Source of the DNA: Enterococcus canis NBRC 100695
GTDB taxonomy: Bacteria > Bacillota > Bacilli > Lactobacillales > Enterococcaceae
Length of the DNA stretch: 64,000 nt
Reading direction: 5' to 3'
NCBI RefSeq assembly: GCF_001544375.1
Contig: NZ_BCQJ01000002.1
Coordinates: forward strand, 248,001 to 312,000
Shown: positions 18,218 through 27,386 of the stretch, piece by piece
Numbering within the stretch: the stretch's first letter is position 1
How the letters are laid out: every line of letters begins with the position of its first letter
The notes under the pieces: model-generated
What the model saw: only the letters and a program-made list of their open reading frames with translations
Told to the model about the DNA's origin: nothing
The model's database searches: none
Translations under genes and position numbers: made by a program

Positions 18218-19108
18218 TTAGCTATTCATGATTTTTTCCAGCAAATCGGGATCAAAGGTTTGCGCCCGCAGCATAGCAATTTCAAAGCCATAAGGGGCTT
18301 TTTTGTTCTTTTTATCTTCCCCCACATAAGGGGTTTCAAGAATCTTTGGTAAACCTGCTAGTTTTTCGTGATGGGCAATCGCATTTAGTGCCTCAAAGCC
18401 AATCGTGCCAAAGCCAATGTTAGCGTGGCGATCCTTATGTGACCCCATCGGATTTTTAGAGTCATTTAAATGGATGACTTTCAAGCGATCCAAGCCAATC
18501 ACACGATCAAACTCGCTTAACACGCCATCAAAATCTTCTTTGACATTATAACCCGCATCATTGGTATGACAGGTATCAAACGTCACCGAAAGCTTTTCGT
18601 TCAACGTCACGCCCTCAATAATCTGAGCCAATTCCTCAAAGGTCCGTCCAACTTCCGTGCCTTTACCCGCCATCGTTTCCAAAGCAATTTGGGCTGTTTG
18701 ATCTTTATGCAACACTTCATTTAGGCCTTTAATGATTTGTTGGATGCCCGCCTCAGCTCCGGCCCCCACATGCGCGCCTGGATGTAAGACAATCTGTTTA
18801 GCTCCCAAAGCCTCACTACGCCGAATTTCTTCTCGTAAAAACTCAACAGCAAAGCCAAAATTTTCTGGTTTGATAGTATTGCCCAGGTTGATGATATAAG
18901 GGGCATGAACCACGATATCATGGAGATCATGCTCCGCCATATAGGCTTCCCCTGCTGCAATATTCATCTCCTCAATCGGTTTGCGCCGCGTATTCTGCGG
19001 TGCTCCCGTATAGATCATAAAGGTATTCGCCTGGTAGCTAGCCGCTTCTTCAGCCGCCCCAAGCAACATCTTCTTACCACTCATACTTACATGTGAACCA
19101 ATCAACAT
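18218..19108 (-). CDS. nfo: Endonuclease IV (AP endonuclease)
   Basis: Zinc-dependent apurinic/apyrimidinic endonuclease for base-excision repair. The 296-residue sequence starts [14 protein letters not shown] and contains the metal-binding blocks [33 protein letters not shown] and [20 protein letters not shown]. These give all the expected His, Glu and Asp ligands. It has its own terminator and sits between yneF and an AEC permease gene. Confidence 0.96.
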   Translation of the reverse strand: MLIGSHVSMSGKKMLLGAAEEAASYQANTFMIYTGAPQNTRRKPIEEMNIAAGEAYMAEHDLHDIVVHAPYIINLGNTIKPENFGFAVEFLREEIRRSEALGAKQIVLHPGAHVGAGAEAGIQQIIKGLNEVLHKDQTAQIALETMAGKGTEVGRTFEELAQIIEGVTLNEKLSVTFDTCHTNDAGYNVKEDFDGVLSEFDRVIGLDRLKVIHLNDSKNPMGSHKDRHANIGFGTIGFEALNAIAHHEKLAGLPKILETPYVGEDKKNKKAPYGFEIAMLRAQTFDPDLLEKIMNS

Positions 19109-19168
19109 AAATTTTACACGCTCCTTATCTTTTCACTCTAAAAGAAAACTCGCTTAGGTGCAACTTTT

Positions 19169-20074
19169 TTACCTAAGGCTCATTAACATCACAGCCGTCA
19201 TCAGTACTAAACTAATCAATATACTTAAGGAAGAGATAAACCCCTCCGTTTCCTCTGCCACGCCTGCTTGCACACTATTAATGACTGAAAACGTTGGAAT
19301 TGGCGCCAAGACTAAGACACTTAGGACGATTTTGTGGGTGGCGGCTAGCGGTAAGATTTGTAGCAGTAAAACCAACACCAGGGCTGCCGCGTAACGGCTC
19401 AATAAAACCCGCTGAATCGTTTGCCAGGCTTTTCTAGGGAGGCGTAGATCCAAATAAAGACCGATCATAAACATGGATAAAAAGCCATTTGCATTGCCAA
19501 TACGTTGAACCATATCCAGTAACGTAGCTGGTAGCTGCCAATCTAGCAGGCGCAACACTAACATCGCCACGTAAGTGACAAACGGCACCGAATGAGCCAA
19601 CACATAAAATACGTTCTGCTTTTCTTTACGGTCGCCACCGGCAATCCGATCGATCAAGACTGGACTACCACCAGCTAACATAAAGCTGTTGCCAATATCA
19701 AAGAGGGCAATAAAAGGAATTCCAATAGGAAAGAAACTTTGTAAAAAGGGGAGCGTAAAATTGCCGATATTATAGCCAGAAATATTGTACATCATGAATT
19801 TCCGTTCCAACGGTTCACTTTTAGTCGAAAACAGACCACCAAGCAAAATCATTAACACATTCAAAATAAAACCAAACAATATAAAGACTAATAGCTCCGC
19901 TGAAAGCGTCAAGCTTGATAAGCTAACAATGATTGCGGCGGGCAATGTGACGTGAATAATAATGCGGCTTACCGTCCCACCATCGGCTTTTGCCAAAATC
20001 CCCAAACGTTTGGTCAAATACCCTAAAAAGATCATTAATAGCAGTCCTAGTGCATTACTGATGACTGTTCCCAT
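19169..20074 (-). CDS. AEC-family (auxin efflux carrier-like) permease
   Basis: Integral membrane protein of 301 residues with about ten hydrophobic segments in two five-helix halves. The N-terminus is typical of AEC carriers (LLLMIFLGYLTKRLGIL). Bacterial members move malate, malonate or other organic acids; the substrate cannot be read here. GAGGAG lies 7 nt before the ATG. It is close to nfo (60 nt) and follows the tyrS terminator. Confidence 0.85.
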   Translation of the reverse strand: MGTVISNALGLLLMIFLGYLTKRLGILAKADGGTVSRIIIHVTLPAAIIVSLSSLTLSAELLVFILFGFILNVLMILLGGLFSTKSEPLERKFMMYNISGYNIGNFTLPFLQSFFPIGIPFIALFDIGNSFMLAGGSPVLIDRIAGGDRKEKQNVFYVLAHSVPFVTYVAMLVLRLLDWQLPATLLDMVQRIGNANGFLSMFMIGLYLDLRLPRKAWQTIQRVLLSRYAAALVLVLLLQILPLAATHKIVLSVLVLAPIPTFSVINSVQAGVAEETEGFISSLSILISLVLMTAVMLMSLR

Positions 20075-20085
20075 TTTTTTCTCCT

Positions 20086-20130
20086 CAAAAAAGGATGAGG
20101 CAAAGCCCCCAGGGTCATTGTCTCATCCTT
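20086..20130 (-). terminator. Terminator of tyrS
   Basis: An AAGGATGAG/CTCATCCTT stem followed by a T run on the minus strand, 4 nt after the tyrS stop. Confidence 0.85.
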
Positions 20131-20134
20131 ATGA

Positions 20135-21403
20135 TTATTTTGTGTATTCTAATAGCGTATATTTCTTTTTCCCACGACGAATTACCGTGAATTGACCTTC
20201 AATCATGTCACCTTCACCTAATTCATAGGTTAGATCCTGCGTCCGCTCCCCATTCACATAGACAGCTCCGTTTTGGATGTCTTCCCGTGCCTGACGTTTC
20301 GAAGGGACGATACCAGCTGCAATCAAGACATCTACCAACTGATGACTGTCTGCACTAGCGATGGTGTGGCTTGGTACATCTTTGAATCCTTGGGAAATCT
20401 CAGTCGCTGTTAATGAGCGAATATCACCACTAAACAAAGCTTGAGAAATATGCACGGCTTGGTCATACGCCGCTTGCCCATGAACTAACGTAGTCATGTC
20501 TTTTGCCAAGGCTTTTTGAGCAGCCCGTTGTTCTGGCGCCGCCTTGAATTCTGCTTCAATCGCGTCAATTTCTTCCAAGCTCAAGAAAGTAAAGTACTTC
20601 AAGAACTTAACCGCATCTCGGTCATCGGTATTAATCCAAAATTGGTAAAACTCATATGGTGAGGTTTTTTCCGCGTCTAACCAGACAGCATTCCCTTCAG
20701 ATTTACCGAATTTGGTGCCATCCGCTTTCGTAATCAAAGGCATCGTTAAACCAAAACCTTGCACTTCTTTTTCACGACGTAATAATTCAATTCCAGAAGT
20801 GATATTACCCCACTGGTCACTGCCCCCTAATTGCAGCAGGCAGCCATGGGTTTCATACAACTTCAGAAAATCATAGGCTTGCAATAATTGGTAAGCAAAC
20901 TCTGTGTAAGAAATCCCCGTCTCAATCCGGCGTTTGACACTTTCTTTGCTCATCATGTAGTTGATGGTAAAGTTTTTACCAACATCCCGTAAGAAGTCAA
21001 TCAGCTTCATCTCGCCTAACCACTCGTAGTTGTTAGCAATAATGGCTGGATTTGTGTCATCATCAAAATCGATAAAACGAGCTAATTGATTTTTGATACT
21101 ATCTGACCAGTTTTGAACCGTATCAAGGGTGTTTAATTGACGTTCGGCGTCCTTAAATGATGGATCCCCAATCATCCCAGTTCCCCCGCCAACTAAAGCA
21201 ATCGGTACATGACCGTTTTGTTGGAATCTGCGCAGCACTAAAATCGGCAGTAGATGGCCGATATGCAGGCTGTCTGCGGTAGGGTCAAAGCCAATATATA
21301 GTTTCACAGACTCTTCATTTAATTGTTTTTCCAGTGCCGCTTCATCTGTCACTTGGTGAACAAGTCCGCGGGCTTTTAGTTCGCCAAAAAAGTCTGAACT
21401 CAT
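20135..21403 (-). CDS. tyrS: Tyrosyl-tRNA synthetase
   Basis: Class I synthetase charging tRNA-Tyr. It is 422 residues from the ATG at 21403, which has AAAGGAGG 7 nt upstream. The HIGH motif is HIGHLLP near residue 48. The KMSKS-like loop is KFGKSEGN near residue 230. A C-terminal S4 RNA-binding domain (about 350-415) ends in the YVNGERTQD region. The upstream region is under 190 nt and shows no T-box leader, so regulation differs from Bacillus tyrS. Confidence 0.96.
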   Translation of the reverse strand: MSSDFFGELKARGLVHQVTDEAALEKQLNEESVKLYIGFDPTADSLHIGHLLPILVLRRFQQNGHVPIALVGGGTGMIGDPSFKDAERQLNTLDTVQNWSDSIKNQLARFIDFDDDTNPAIIANNYEWLGEMKLIDFLRDVGKNFTINYMMSKESVKRRIETGISYTEFAYQLLQAYDFLKLYETHGCLLQLGGSDQWGNITSGIELLRREKEVQGFGLTMPLITKADGTKFGKSEGNAVWLDAEKTSPYEFYQFWINTDDRDAVKFLKYFTFLSLEEIDAIEAEFKAAPEQRAAQKALAKDMTTLVHGQAAYDQAVHISQALFSGDIRSLTATEISQGFKDVPSHTIASADSHQLVDVLIAAGIVPSKRQAREDIQNGAVYVNGERTQDLTYELGEGDMIEGQFTVIRRGKKKYTLLEYTK

Positions 21404-21555
21404 GTAACTTCCTCCTTTATGATCATTCATTTTCCATCTTACCCCAAAGCCCTTTGAAAAGAAAGGGTTGCCTGTGATTTTGACGGCGGGTTCATTAAAG
21501 TTTGTTTACAAAAACCACCCTGCTTGCTCAAGCGCTATCTAATGAGTAAAAACTC

Positions 21556-21564
21556 TGTTATAAT
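21556..21564 (+). promoter_or_regulatory. Extended -10 promoter of the class A PBP gene
   Basis: TGT followed by TATAAT on the plus strand, about 33 nt before the TTG start. The -35 is weak. Confidence 0.6.
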
Positions 21565-21597
21565 ATCACGGAATATAGTCAAATTGAGGTGAAACCT

Positions 21598-24042
21598 TTG
21601 AATAAAAAACCTAACCATCAACGAAAATCAGCGAACTGGCTGATGGCGGGCAATATCGTCATCCGTGTCATTCAATCGCTTCTCTTGTTTTTGGTCGTTC
21701 TCGTCCTTTTGGGCGGATCGTTGGGCTTAGGAATTGGGACCGGCTATTTCGCCTACTTGGTCCAAGATACCGAGCCGCCATCGAAAGAACAGCTTGAAAA
21801 AGAAATCAATGACATTGAAGAAGTTTCTCATTTGGCTTACGCCAACGATAAGAACTTCGCTACTATCCGTTCAGATATTGTACGGACAACTGTCGCTTCT
21901 GACAAAATGTCTCCCTTATTGAAAAAAGCAATTATCAGTACGGAAGATGAGTATTTCGAAGAACATAACGGGGTTGTACCCAAAGCGTTGATTCGAGCGC
22001 TTATTTCCGACATTACTGGTCTCGGTGGCTCTTCCGGTGGTTCAACGCTGACTCAGCAATTGGTGAAGCAGCAAATCTTGACCGATGAAACCACCTTTAA
22101 GCGAAAAGCCAATGAAATTTTGATGGCGATGCGGGTGGACAAATACTTTTCTAAAGATGAGATCATTACGACCTATTTAAATGTCTCACCTTTCGGTCGT
22201 AATAACCTAGGTCAAAATATCGCCGGTGTCCAAGAAGCGGCTCAAGGAATCTTTGGCAAAAATGCCGATGACCTGACTTTACCACAAGCAGCCTTTATTG
22301 CTGGGTTGCCACAAAGTCCGATTGTTTATAGTCCTTACACTAACACTGGTGAGGTTAAAGATGATGAGAATCTGCAATATGGACTGGATCGTAAAGATTT
22401 TGTGCTGTTCAGCATGTACCGCGAAAAAGCCATCTCAAAAGAAGAATATGACGAAGCAATCAAGTATGACTTGAAGAAGGACTTCCTGAAACAAGGAAAA
22501 GCCTCCGCTAACGAGAATGGTTTCCTTTACGATACTGTGTTGCACGAAGCCATTCTAGTCCTCATGACGCAAGATTTGAAGAAGGATGATCTGAGTTTAG
22601 CGGAAGCGCAAAAAGATGGAAATGAAGATTTGTATAATCGTTATTACGATCAAGCGGAACGTCGTCTGCGCCGGAATGGTTATACTGTTCATTCCACTAT
22701 CAACGAAAAGGTCTATAACGCTATGCAAGAAGCTGTCAAGAAAAATGGCTACTTGTTAGACTACGATAACCCCAGCAATGATGTTCAAACCGGGAATATT
22801 TTGATTGATAATAAAACTGGCGCTGTCCTTGGTTTTGTTGGTGGACGTGACTATCAAGCTAGTCAAGTGAATAATGCCTTTTATTCCAAACGGCAACCAG
22901 GTTCTACTATTAAGCCAATTATGACTTACGCACCAGCCATCGATCAGGGGCTGATTGGTTCAGCTAGCAGATTACCAAATTTCCCTATGAAAATTCCTGG
23001 TACGGATGAAAACTTACAAAACTCTACACAAGTTCAACCCAATACCTTTGTAGATGTTCGAACTGCTTTAGAGTGGTCCTTTAACCAAACTGTTGTAAGT
23101 TTAAATGAAGCCATGAAAAACGAGACAGGCGATGATTTATTCAGCTATAACCACTATCTTTCTAAGATGGGCATTCCCAAGGATGATTCTTGGGGCTATT
23201 GGGCAGCGCCGATGGGTACTACTGAAATGACGGTCCTCAAGCAAGCCAATACCTTCCAGACCTTGGCAAATCAAGGAAAATATGTTGAAGCTCACTTGAT
23301 TGATAAAATCACAGATAACCACGGCAATATCATTTATGAATTCAAGCCTAAAGAGACTCAAGTCTTTTCAAAGGCGACTGCCTCCATTATGAATGACTTG
23401 TTGCGTTCCGTTTTAGATTCTGGCAACACAACCCAAGTGTTAGACAGTCTCTCTGGCAGTGCCGCTAATGCCGACTGGGTCGGAAAAACAGGAACCACGA
23501 ATGAATATCACGATTCTTGGTTAACAATGTCAACGCCAAAAGTAACTTTGTCTGCTTGGACTGGTTATGACCAAAATCAAAACTTAACCGAAAATTCTTC
23601 GCAATACACAGGAATGTACATGGCTGCTCTCGTCAATGCCATTAATAATGCCGATGGTAAAGTTCTAGGAACCGATCAACGCTTTAAGTTGAGTGGCGAT
23701 GTGAAGAAAGAAACGGTGTCAGCGTTTACTGGTGAACAAGCTGGGACTGTTGATTACAATGGTCGTACCATCAAAATACCGGGCGGCACCACCACTTCTT
23801 ACTATGCTGAAGGGGGGCCGCGTAGTCCAGCCTTTAAGTTTGGTATTGCTGGAACAGACAGTAACTACGATTCTTATTGGAAGAAATATACTGCCGCACC
23901 TGCGCCTAAACCTTCTACCAATAATAACAATTCAAACAGTAACTCCTCCAACTCTAATAACTCGGATAAAAAGGACGAGGATAAGAAGGATGAGGACAAA
24001 AAAGACGACGATAAGAAACAAGACGACAAAAAGGATGACTAG
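21598..24042 (+). CDS. pbpF: Class A penicillin-binding protein (PbpF-type)
   Basis: Bifunctional peptidoglycan glycosyltransferase and transpeptidase of 814 residues. A short cytoplasmic N-terminus precedes one membrane helix (about 20-55). The GT51 domain shows STEDEYFEEHNG and GGSTLTQQLVKQ. The transpeptidase domain has GSTIKP (catalytic serine), WSFNQ (SxN) and GKTGTTNEY (KTG). The C-terminus is an Asn/Ser-rich linker and a Lys/Asp tail (KKDED repeats). I choose TTG at 21598, 6-8 nt after GAGGTG; the in-frame GTG at 21589 lies inside that site. The PbpF assignment rests on position next to ccpA, as in E. faecalis. Confidence 0.88.
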   Translation: MNKKPNHQRKSANWLMAGNIVIRVIQSLLLFLVVLVLLGGSLGLGIGTGYFAYLVQDTEPPSKEQLEKEINDIEEVSHLAYANDKNFATIRSDIVRTTVASDKMSPLLKKAIISTEDEYFEEHNGVVPKALIRALISDITGLGGSSGGSTLTQQLVKQQILTDETTFKRKANEILMAMRVDKYFSKDEIITTYLNVSPFGRNNLGQNIAGVQEAAQGIFGKNADDLTLPQAAFIAGLPQSPIVYSPYTNTGEVKDDENLQYGLDRKDFVLFSMYREKAISKEEYDEAIKYDLKKDFLKQGKASANENGFLYDTVLHEAILVLMTQDLKKDDLSLAEAQKDGNEDLYNRYYDQAERRLRRNGYTVHSTINEKVYNAMQEAVKKNGYLLDYDNPSNDVQTGNILIDNKTGAVLGFVGGRDYQASQVNNAFYSKRQPGSTIKPIMTYAPAIDQGLIGSASRLPNFPMKIPGTDENLQNSTQVQPNTFVDVRTALEWSFNQTVVSLNEAMKNETGDDLFSYNHYLSKMGIPKDDSWGYWAAPMGTTEMTVLKQANTFQTLANQGKYVEAHLIDKITDNHGNIIYEFKPKETQVFSKATASIMNDLLRSVLDSGNTTQVLDSLSGSAANADWVGKTGTTNEYHDSWLTMSTPKVTLSAWTGYDQNQNLTENSSQYTGMYMAALVNAINNADGKVLGTDQRFKLSGDVKKETVSAFTGEQAGTVDYNGRTIKIPGGTTTSYYAEGGPRSPAFKFGIAGTDSNYDSYWKKYTAAPAPKPSTNNNNSNSNSSNSNNSDKKDEDKKDEDKKDDDKKQDDKKDD

Positions 24043-24071
24043 CTAATAGCACTAAGCCATCCACGTAAAAG

Positions 24072-24112
24072 CATCTAGCCTTTTCCTCCAAGGAAGAAGC
24101 TAGATGTTTTTT
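24072..24112 (+). terminator. Terminator of the PBP gene
   Basis: A CATCTAGC/GCTAGATG stem followed by six T residues on the plus strand. Confidence 0.85.
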
Positions 24113-24268
24113 GCGAATACAAGTCTGCACTAACTTGACGTCAATAAAGAAAGAGATTAGGGTAGAAGCCTCTATCCCCAAGACCAAGTAGGTATTTTTC
24201 AGCATCAACTCTGCCTGAGGCAATCGTTGTGATTCAAAGCAAATAGCAGTAACTGTATGCGTATAGCT

Positions 24269-24338
24269 GTCGCTTCTGCTTCCGCCGTTTTTTCGGATAT
24301 AAAAAAACTGGGACATAACTTTTTGAGTTATGTCCCAA
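24269..24338 (-). repeat. Dispersed repeat copy 1: hairpin plus conserved tail, doubling as ccpA terminator
   Basis: On the minus strand a 12-bp perfect stem (TGGGACATAACT/AGTTATGTCCCA, 24309-24337) is followed by seven T residues, then TATCCGAAAAAACGGCGGAA and GCAGAAGCGAC. The second copy is at 58115-58184 in the opposite orientation. The hairpin lies 19 nt after the ccpA stop and can serve as its terminator. The 150 nt between this repeat and the PBP terminator holds no convincing gene. It contains a GGCTTCTACC segment that is a loose inverted match to the repeat tail. Confidence 0.75.
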
Positions 24339-24356
24339 TCTCTTATCTCTTCATGA

Positions 24357-25358
24357 TTATTTAGTTGATCCTTTACGTTCGATACCATATGGCAAGATGA
24401 TAGTCTTTTCTTCTACTTCTTCTTTGTTCATCATCTTCGTCAAAAGACGCATTGCTACCGCACCGATATCATACAATGGTTGTGTGATACTGGACAAACG
24501 TGGACGAGCGACGTCTGTTAGTAAAGAGTTGTTGCTTGTGATGATTTCAAATTCTTCTGGAACCTTCACACCAGCATCCAACATGCCATCCAAGATACCA
24601 ATTGCCAATTCATCATCAGAAACGTAGACAGCTGTTGCCCCGCTATTGCGGATCCGAGCTGCTAATTGTTCGCCATCTTTAAAGTTGTATGGTGCTTCAA
24701 AAACTAAACCTTCGTTGTAGGTCAAACCATTTTCAGATAAGGCATCTTTGTAGCCTTTCAAACGGTTTTGACCATTGATTGGATCAATCAATGCGCCGCT
24801 AACAAAAGCAATCTTCTTGTTGCCATTTTTAGCTAACACATCTACTGCGTCTTTCGTAGCGTTTTTGTAGTCAATATTGACACTACCAACTTGTTCGTCT
24901 GGATCAATTGAGCCCGCTAAAACAACTGGTGTTTTAGAGCGAGAGAATTCGCCGCGAATTTCGTCCGTAATGTGATGGCCCATAAAGATGATACCATCTA
25001 CTTGTTTCGCCAACAAAGTATTCAGTACGCTCACTTCTTTTTGGTCATTACCATCTGAGTTTGCTAAGACGATATTGTATTTGTACATCGTTGCTACATC
25101 ATCAATTCCTCGTGCTAATGAAGAGAAAAAGATATTGCTAACGTCTGGGATGATAACCCCAACAGTCGTTGTCTTTTTGCTTGCTAAACCACGAGCGACT
25201 GCATTAGGACGGTAATCAAGACGGTCGATTACTTCCAATACTTTTTTACGTGTCGCTGGCTTTACGTTAGGATTGCCATTGACTACGCGGGATACTGTTG
25301 CCATTGAGACATTTGCTTCACGAGCAACATCATAAATCGTAATTGTCTGCTTTTCCAT
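24357..25358 (-). CDS. ccpA: Catabolite control protein A
   Basis: LacI-family master regulator of carbon catabolite control; it binds cre sites together with HPr phosphorylated on Ser46 by HprK (encoded at 30.9 kb). Of 333 residues, the N-terminal helix-turn-helix [20 protein letters not shown] and hinge [17 protein letters not shown] are characteristic. The effector-binding domain follows ([13 protein letters not shown]). Divergence from pepQ is the usual Lactobacillales arrangement. Its promoter carries a cre-like sequence across the -35, suggesting autoregulation. Confidence 0.96.
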   Translation of the reverse strand: MEKQTITIYDVAREANVSMATVSRVVNGNPNVKPATRKKVLEVIDRLDYRPNAVARGLASKKTTTVGVIIPDVSNIFFSSLARGIDDVATMYKYNIVLANSDGNDQKEVSVLNTLLAKQVDGIIFMGHHITDEIRGEFSRSKTPVVLAGSIDPDEQVGSVNIDYKNATKDAVDVLAKNGNKKIAFVSGALIDPINGQNRLKGYKDALSENGLTYNEGLVFEAPYNFKDGEQLAARIRNSGATAVYVSDDELAIGILDGMLDAGVKVPEEFEIITSNNSLLTDVARPRLSSITQPLYDIGAVAMRLLTKMMNKEEVEEKTIILPYGIERKGSTK

Positions 25359-25426
25359 AATAGTCCTCCATTGAGATTCATTTTTAGTTTTTCATTTTCA
25401 GAAAATCCTATTTACATTTCTTCCTT

Positions 25427-25455
25427 AGAATAGCAAATTCCTTTTTAGTTTGCAA
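25427..25455 (-). promoter_or_regulatory. Promoter of ccpA
   Basis: TTGCAA, 17-nt spacer, TATTCT on the minus strand, with TGC just before the -10. Confidence 0.7.
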
Positions 25456-25464
25456 CCGTTTTAC
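25449..25464. promoter_or_regulatory. cre-like site over the ccpA -35
   Basis: TTTGCAACCGTTTTAC resembles the cre consensus WTGNAANCGNWNNCW but the last conserved C is shifted by one base. It overlaps the ccpA -35, so it could repress ccpA. The match is imperfect. Confidence 0.35.
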
Positions 25465-25510
25465 TCTATTTTCATGAAAATTTATCAATCAAGTTTTTTT
25501 AAGCCCCCTG

Positions 25511-25519
25511 TGGTATGAT
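25511..25519 (+). promoter_or_regulatory. Extended -10 promoter of pepQ
   Basis: TGG then TATGAT on the plus strand, about 33 nt before the pepQ ATG. Confidence 0.55.
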
Positions 25520-25551
25520 AATTTTGTATCTTTATAGAAAGAAGGCATTTT

Positions 25552-26649
25552 ATGAATACGAAGAAAATCGCGGAATTAAAACAGTGGATGGTCGATGCTC
25601 AGGCGGACCTGGCTTACATTACCGACCCCGGACACGTCGCTTATTTTAGCGGCTATGAAAGTGATCCCCACGAACGAATCTTAGCCTTATTTATTCCATT
25701 AGAGGGTGATCCTTTTCTCTTTACCCCTGCGTTAGAAGTCGAAGAAGCACAGCACAGTGCTTGGCAATATGATGTATTCGGCTACTTAGACAGCGAAAAT
25801 CCTTGGGACATTATAGCAGAGCTTTTGAAAAAGCGTACAAAAGTCGGTCAAATCGCCATTGAAAAGAATGCTTTGACGGTGGAACGACTGGAAGCTTTGG
25901 CTCAACGTTTCCCTGCGAGCCAATTCATTGATGCTACGCCAACCATTCAATGGCTGCAATTGATCAAAACGGAAAGTGAAATCAAAAAGCTTTTAGCTGC
26001 TGGCGATTGGGCCGATGTTGCTTTTGAGATTGGTTTCCAAGCTATTAAAGAAAATGCGACCGAGCAAGAAGTTATTGCAGAGATCGAATATCAACTGAAG
26101 AAAAGAGGCGTGAGTGCCATGAGTTTTGATACGATGGTGCTAGCTGGTGAAAATGCCGCTAATCCCCATGGCACGCCAGGAAATACCAAAATCAAGCCTA
26201 ATGAGTTGGTGCTATTTGATTTAGGCGTTGTTTGGGACGGCTATTGCAGCGATGCCACACGGACAGTAGCCTTTAAGGAACCCACTGATTTCCAAAAAGA
26301 AATCTATCAAATCGTGTTAGAAGCTCAGCTTGCTGCCACAAATGCCGTGAAACCTGGCGTTACTGCCGCTCAAATCGATGCTGTGGCACGTGACGTTATT
26401 AGTTCCTACGGTTACGGGGAATACTTCAATCACCGCCTAGGCCATGGTATTGGCACAACCGTCCATGAGTTTCCATCATTAGTAGCTGGTAATGATTTAG
26501 TGATTGAAGAAGGCATGTGCTTCTCCATTGAACCAGGAATCTACATCCCTGGAAAAGTCGGTGTTCGTATTGAAGACTGTGTTTACGTAACCAAAGACGG
26601 TGCTAAGAACTTGACTCAAACACCAAAAGAATTACAAATTATCGAATAA
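25552..26649 (+). CDS. pepQ: Xaa-Pro dipeptidase (prolidase, M24 family)
   Basis: Cytosolic metallopeptidase splitting dipeptides with C-terminal proline. It is 365 residues: an N-terminal creatinase-like domain (1-130) and a pita-bread catalytic domain. Metal ligands are visible in FDLGVVWDGYCSDATR (two Asp), HRLGHGIGTTVHE (His), FSIEPGIY (Glu) and GVRIEDCV (Glu). AGAAAGAAGG lies 6 nt before the ATG. It is divergent from ccpA as in lactococci and lactobacilli. Confidence 0.94.
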   Translation: MNTKKIAELKQWMVDAQADLAYITDPGHVAYFSGYESDPHERILALFIPLEGDPFLFTPALEVEEAQHSAWQYDVFGYLDSENPWDIIAELLKKRTKVGQIAIEKNALTVERLEALAQRFPASQFIDATPTIQWLQLIKTESEIKKLLAAGDWADVAFEIGFQAIKENATEQEVIAEIEYQLKKRGVSAMSFDTMVLAGENAANPHGTPGNTKIKPNELVLFDLGVVWDGYCSDATRTVAFKEPTDFQKEIYQIVLEAQLAATNAVKPGVTAAQIDAVARDVISSYGYGEYFNHRLGHGIGTTVHEFPSLVAGNDLVIEEGMCFSIEPGIYIPGKVGVRIEDCVYVTKDGAKNLTQTPKELQIIE

Positions 26650-26672
26650 AACAGCTGTCAATCTAGCATGAC

Positions 26673-26714
26673 AAAAAGCGTATCAAGCCTTGAACAGACC
26701 TGATACGCTTTTTT
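26673..26714. terminator. Bidirectional terminator between pepQ and ytxH
   Basis: An AAAAAGCGTATCA/TGATACGCTTTTTT hairpin with A and T runs on both flanks serves the convergent genes. Confidence 0.9.
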
Positions 26715-26724
26715 CGTTCGTTCA

Positions 26725-27366
26725 TTATTTTGTTAATTCATCTTTTGTATCTTTCGCTTCTTTTTTCACGTCTTCGCCAAAATCTTTGACATCTTCTTTT
26801 ACATTTTTAGCTTCGGCTTTCGCTGTTTCCTTCGCTTCTTTCGCTACTTCTGGCACATCAGCGGTTGCTGCCTTGCCTTCTGCCACGCCTTCATTAAGCG
26901 TATCTTTGGCTTGGTTGGCGGTGTCTTTAACTTCAATAATAATATCGTCTGCAGCATCTTGTGCCACATCACCTAAATCTTCGCCATGGGCTTTCACATC
27001 TGCAGCTGTTTTTTTGAAGCGGTCCGAAAGATCATTCGTTTGTTGTTTCAAATTACCAAGCATATCGTCTGAGATATCTTGCGCTTTATCAAAAGAGTCT
27101 TGTGTTTTATTCTTAACAGACCCTACTAGTTGGCCTGCTTGTGCACCTAAATCGCCAGCTTTGTCTTTGGCAATTTCAGAAAGCTCTACCCCTTTTTGTT
27201 TCGCATATTCTGTATAGTCACTTGCTTTGTCTTTCAAATCGTAGGCACGTCCTGAAAGATCATCGCGCAGTTCCTTCCCTGATTTTGGTGCCATTAGTAA
27301 TGCCGCAATAGCTGCTGCTGTCCCACCAACGATTGCTCCAAATAGAAATCCACCTTTTTTAGCCAT
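26725..27366 (-). CDS. YtxH domain protein with LEA-like helical repeats
   Basis: A 213-residue protein. An N-terminal glycine/alanine-rich membrane helix (GGFLFGAIVGGTAAAIAALL) with the PKSGKELRDDL motif marks the YtxH family, often linked to general stress. The remainder is almost pure charged amphipathic helix with repeated K, D, A and E patterns (KDKAGDLG, AKEAKETAKAEAKNVKEDVK), resembling LEA or apolipoprotein-like repeats. The start is the ATG at 27366 with GGAGGG 7 nt upstream. It lies 20 nt after the DUF948 gene, its usual partner. Confidence 0.8.
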   Translation of the reverse strand: MAKKGGFLFGAIVGGTAAAIAALLMAPKSGKELRDDLSGRAYDLKDKASDYTEYAKQKGVELSEIAKDKAGDLGAQAGQLVGSVKNKTQDSFDKAQDISDDMLGNLKQQTNDLSDRFKKTAADVKAHGEDLGDVAQDAADDIIIEVKDTANQAKDTLNEGVAEGKAATADVPEVAKEAKETAKAEAKNVKEDVKDFGEDVKKEAKDTKDELTK

Positions 27367-27386
27367 GAATAATCCCTCCAAATTTT

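Noticed and set aside
21404-21555. A possible T-box leader upstream of tyrS
   Set aside because: The gap is too short and no T-box consensus, specifier stem or antiterminator could be recognised.
23954-24388. A 144-codon minus-strand frame downstream of ccpA
   Set aside because: It runs through the ccpA terminator/repeat and the 3' end of the PBP gene antisense, has no ribosome site and has low-complexity content from the opposite-strand Lys/Asp tail.
26690-27217. A 175-codon serine-rich plus-strand frame opposite ytxH
   Set aside because: It is the antisense of a repetitive Lys/Ala/Asp gene and starts in the pepQ terminator.
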